From Lentisphaerota bacterium (GTDB lineage: Bacteria > Verrucomicrobiota > Lentisphaeria > Oligosphaerales > JABHEG01), in the NCBI GenBank assembly GCA_018676675.1, contig JABHEG010000137.1:22227-86226 (forward strand): a stretch of DNA of 64,000 nucleotides, in the 5' to 3' direction. Of the stretch, positions 61,862-64,000 are shown piece after piece. The stretch's first letter is position 1. Each line of letters starts with the position of its first letter. The notes beneath the pieces are model-generated. The model ran no database searches, was not told the origin of the DNA, and saw only the letters and a list, made by a program, of their open reading frames with translations. A program made the translations under genes and the position numbers.

Positions 61862-63096
61862 TTTCCCACAACGACCGTCTCCGAACCGGCACAGACCTCG
61901 CGGAGCCCCATCTCTGGCGCATAGACTGGCAGGCGAGGGTGACGGGCTCGCGCCGGACGTGGGAACGTGGCAATCTCGCCCCGGCGCAGTTTCGCTGACA
62001 GTTCCTGCCCCTCCTTCTCCCACCAATCCTGCCAGCGCTTGATATACGTCTGTTCATCTTTCTCGAGGAGCTCGATACCCGGCCCCCAGTGCCCGCCCCG
62101 GTCCATTGTCTCAGCGAGTCCCATCAGGCACTGGTGTCTCACGCGCTGGTCGGTGTCTTCCAGGCCCGCGACGAGATCCGGGACGGCTCGTGCACATTTC
62201 GCTTCCCTGAGCACGCATGAAGCCCTCCAACGGACGAAGCCCTCCGGGTTCTTCAGGAGAGGGACGATGTACTCCTCAACCGTCGACTTGTCCTTCACGC
62301 ACATCAACCACGTGCTCACGCGCCTTTTCGCATCGACAACAGCTTTGTCTGACTCGTCGTCCTCTGTCAGAAACTCAACCGCCCGTTGGACAGAGGAGCG
62401 GTCCTCGAGCCGGAGAAGCATACCGAGAATCCAGCCTTTGATACGGGGATCCTGCGAGCGGTCAAGAACGTCCTTCAAGGTGGCAACCGACTGCTTGCCT
62501 CGCAGCGAGACCAGATCCTCCAGCGAGGTCACCATCTCGGAATAGGAACTGAGTTCGGGAAAAGACGTCGCCAGGAGTGAGGCCACGTAGTTCTCAGCAT
62601 CGTGTTGCTCCGGGCCTGTCGCGAGAAGACGAGTCACGGCCTCCGACTCACCAATGTGGATGACCGATTGGTAGTCGTTGACTAGCGTGTAGTAGTCCTC
62701 ACCCTCCTCGCGGTCATGGAGAAGAACCACATGCATCTCACCCGGGATGAGGTCCTCCAGCCTGAAGTAGGCACGTGACCCCATGCTCCCCCCCAGGTCA
62801 GGCACCCCCAGGAACTCCACCATGGTCCGGTCATGCTGGATCTTCCCTCTAGCGACCTGTTTGACCACCAATTCCGCCCGGCGAACACTGAATCTCAGCT
62901 GTCTGCCGTACTTTTCCCGCGTCGTTTCCCTTCCCGTGGCCTTCGCCCAGGAAACTCGTCCCACGACGATGATCTCTGCTTCTGCACAGGATTCCCGAAG
63001 CCCCGTCTTGGGCGCATGACTCGCCAGAAGGGAAGTCCCACCCAGCATGACTAGTCCGACCGACCACAAGGCCCTGATGCCCTTCTTTCCAGGCAT
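61819..63096 (-). CDS. Secreted HEAT-repeat-like protein with partial second copy
   Basis: About 425 aa from the ATG at 63096 with CGAGGAG upstream; the ORF-track start at 63426 overlaps the next gene. A signal-like segment (IRALWSVGLVMLGGTSLLAS) precedes a first domain (about 30-175; GLRESCAEAEIIVVGRVSWA, DLIPGEMHVVLLHDREEGED) and HEAT-like helical repeats (about 180-375; DVLDRSQDPRIKGWILGMLL, VPDLVAGLEDTDQRVRHQCL), ending at YIKRWQDWWEKEGQ. It then runs on through LPVYAPEMGLREVCAGSETV, the beginning of a second copy, and stops after 18 out-of-register residues. Function is unknown; an envelope protein-protein scaffold is likely. Confidence 0.75.
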   Translation of the reverse strand: MPGKKGIRALWSVGLVMLGGTSLLASHAPKTGLRESCAEAEIIVVGRVSWAKATGRETTREKYGRQLRFSVRRAELVVKQVARGKIQHDRTMVEFLGVPDLGGSMGSRAYFRLEDLIPGEMHVVLLHDREEGEDYYTLVNDYQSVIHIGESEAVTRLLATGPEQHDAENYVASLLATSFPELSSYSEMVTSLEDLVSLRGKQSVATLKDVLDRSQDPRIKGWILGMLLRLEDRSSVQRAVEFLTEDDESDKAVVDAKRRVSTWLMCVKDKSTVEEYIVPLLKNPEGFVRWRASCVLREAKCARAVPDLVAGLEDTDQRVRHQCLMGLAETMDRGGHWGPGIELLEKDEQTYIKRWQDWWEKEGQELSAKLRRGEIATFPRPARARHPRLPVYAPEMGLREVCAGSETVVVGKSARNSLEARRLPL

Positions 63097-63142
63097 TGTC
63101 CACTCCTCGAAGGCTGATTCAGTGTGTCCTGCCCTCCCCACC

Positions 63143-64000
63143 CTAATACTCCTGCCGCCGGGCATGGTTTGTATAGTAGACCCATTCTCTCCCGAAACCC
63201 CACACTCCCTTTCCCGAAGCGGTGGGACCGATGTAATGGTCCCCGTGAAACCCCACCACTTTGAGCGCGGGAGGAACATCGGGGGTCGTTGTGGTCGGGA
63301 AGGAGTTCGATCCCGCGAGCCTACCGAGGTAATCCACATCCGCCGCCGGGTAGAACATGCCGCTTTCCGGGGAGATTGGGGGCCAGTTGTTGGGGTAGTA
63401 AGGTAGGGAAGCTCCCCACACTTCATTGTACTCCACGTTGTGCGGAAGCACCTTCGCTAACTGGTCACGAATCTCAAGGAGGTGGTTGGACACGTATCCT
63501 TGGCGCCCGCCCACGATCCACGAATGGTCGGTTACGTTCAGCTCATTCTCTACCCACGGCATCCTGACTGTCAAATGAGTCGTCCAAGTCTTCCCACCGT
63601 ATGTAGCAGTGACGGTAACGTTGTCCTTGGTGGCAGGCGGGGGACCCTTGCTCTTCAGCACAATGGTTCGGTCGGTTTCACTTGTCTTGACCACTGGTCC
63701 TTCGTATGTCCAGACGCAGCTTCCCGTATCTGGGCCAACCAATCTCACGGTGGTCTCCTTAATATACTTCGTCGCCTCCCCGCCATTGAACCACCATATC
63801 TCTTCATGATCGGCCACGAGTTCAGCGACTGTTACATGAACGCTGCTCACTGAAACGAATCCGTCTTCGCGATCCTCTTTCTCTCCCAGCGGAATGACGG
63901 CGTCATCGTCGACTTTGACGCCAATGACCGTGTCGTTGCTGCTGGCGCTAACCCAATCGGCAACCCAGTCTACAGTCTCTCCCCAATCCGTTCCGTCTAG
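63143..64000 (-). CDS. Unrecognised secreted-type protein, partial at window edge
   Basis: The frame stays open from the stop near 63143 to the right edge, so the N-terminus is missing and the ORF-track Met at 63850 is probably internal. About 285 residues are visible. The upstream part reads DWVSASSNDTVIGVKVDDDA, followed by beta-rich, Ig-like sequence (VTVAELVADHEEIWWFNGGE, VTVTATYGGKTWTTHLTVR). The C-terminal part is aromatic and Pro-rich (SLPYYPNNWPPISPESGMFY, DHYIGPTASGKGVWGFGREW). No known family was recognised. It lies 46 bases upstream of the HEAT-like gene on the same strand, so they may form one operon. Confidence 0.65.
   Translation of the reverse strand, partial: LDGTDWGETVDWVADWVSASSNDTVIGVKVDDDAVIPLGEKEDREDGFVSVSSVHVTVAELVADHEEIWWFNGGEATKYIKETTVRLVGPDTGSCVWTYEGPVVKTSETDRTIVLKSKGPPPATKDNVTVTATYGGKTWTTHLTVRMPWVENELNVTDHSWIVGGRQGYVSNHLLEIRDQLAKVLPHNVEYNEVWGASLPYYPNNWPPISPESGMFYPAADVDYLGRLAGSNSFPTTTTPDVPPALKVVGFHGDHYIGPTASGKGVWGFGREWVYYTNHARRQEY

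Overview
The window comes from a Gram-negative bacterium with a high-GC genome. It encodes a FadL-type outer-membrane protein, lipoproteins and many secreted proteins. The gene content resembles PVC-type or Hydrogenedentota/Lentisphaerota-like lineages: sulfatases, Gfo/Idh/MocA oxidoreductases, sugar isomerase-like TIM barrels, ceramidase-fold proteins, GHL6 and GHL10 glycosidase-like proteins, and a hydrazine-synthase-alpha-like cytochrome. This assignment is inferred from gene content; no marker gene fixes the phylum. No transposase, integrase, phage gene or CRISPR array was seen.

Region 1 (1-3.5 kb, + strand) holds the tail of a Gfo/Idh/MocA oxidoreductase, an arylsulfatase-type sulfatase, an aldo/keto-reductase-like barrel and a TtcA-like PP-loop protein with an altered ATP motif.

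Region 2 (4.0-22.9 kb, all + strand) is a dense signalling array. It contains a giant nine-PAS/one-GAF protein with no kinase, a periplasmic-binding-domain/PAS protein, a truncated binding protein, a HAMP histidine kinase, an Rcp1-like receiver, a REC-PAS-kinase, a triple-PAS kinase, a HTH-receiver protein, a REC-PAS-kinase-REC hybrid, a receiver fused to a Hanks-type Ser/Thr kinase, a membrane kinase-REC hybrid and a receiver with an isolated DHp-like segment. Several junctions are overlapping stop/start codons. The HTH-receiver is the only recognisable DNA-binding output. The array looks like one multi-input phosphorelay with a Ser/Thr-kinase branch (inference).

Region 3 (23.2-30 kb) has a FadL-like porin (-), a TPR lipoprotein (+) and a zinc-ribbon TPR membrane protein (-), with hairpins at two convergent or downstream ends.

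Region 4 (30.3-60.6 kb) is a catabolic and secretory region that appears directed at decorated glycans or glycoconjugates (inference). On the + strand are a 1588-aa di-haem HzsA-like/SUMF1-like fusion and a glycosidase-like protein flanked by two paralogous LamG-like/amidotransferase-like secreted proteins. On the - strand are two sulfatase-superfamily proteins, an oxidoreductase and a sugar isomerase-like protein. A tRNA-Arg(TCG) follows, then two more isomerase-like barrels and a DegT aminotransferase (+), a GHL10 protein and an NHL propeller (-). Last is a + strand cluster of two ceramidase-fold proteins, a URO-D-like protein, a GHL6 protein and a FAD-dependent oxidoreductase.

Region 5 (60.6-64 kb) is degenerate DNA followed by a tandemly duplicated HEAT-like protein. 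Its second copy is reached only through a -1 shift at a GGGAAAG heptamer. A partial secreted protein runs off the right edge.
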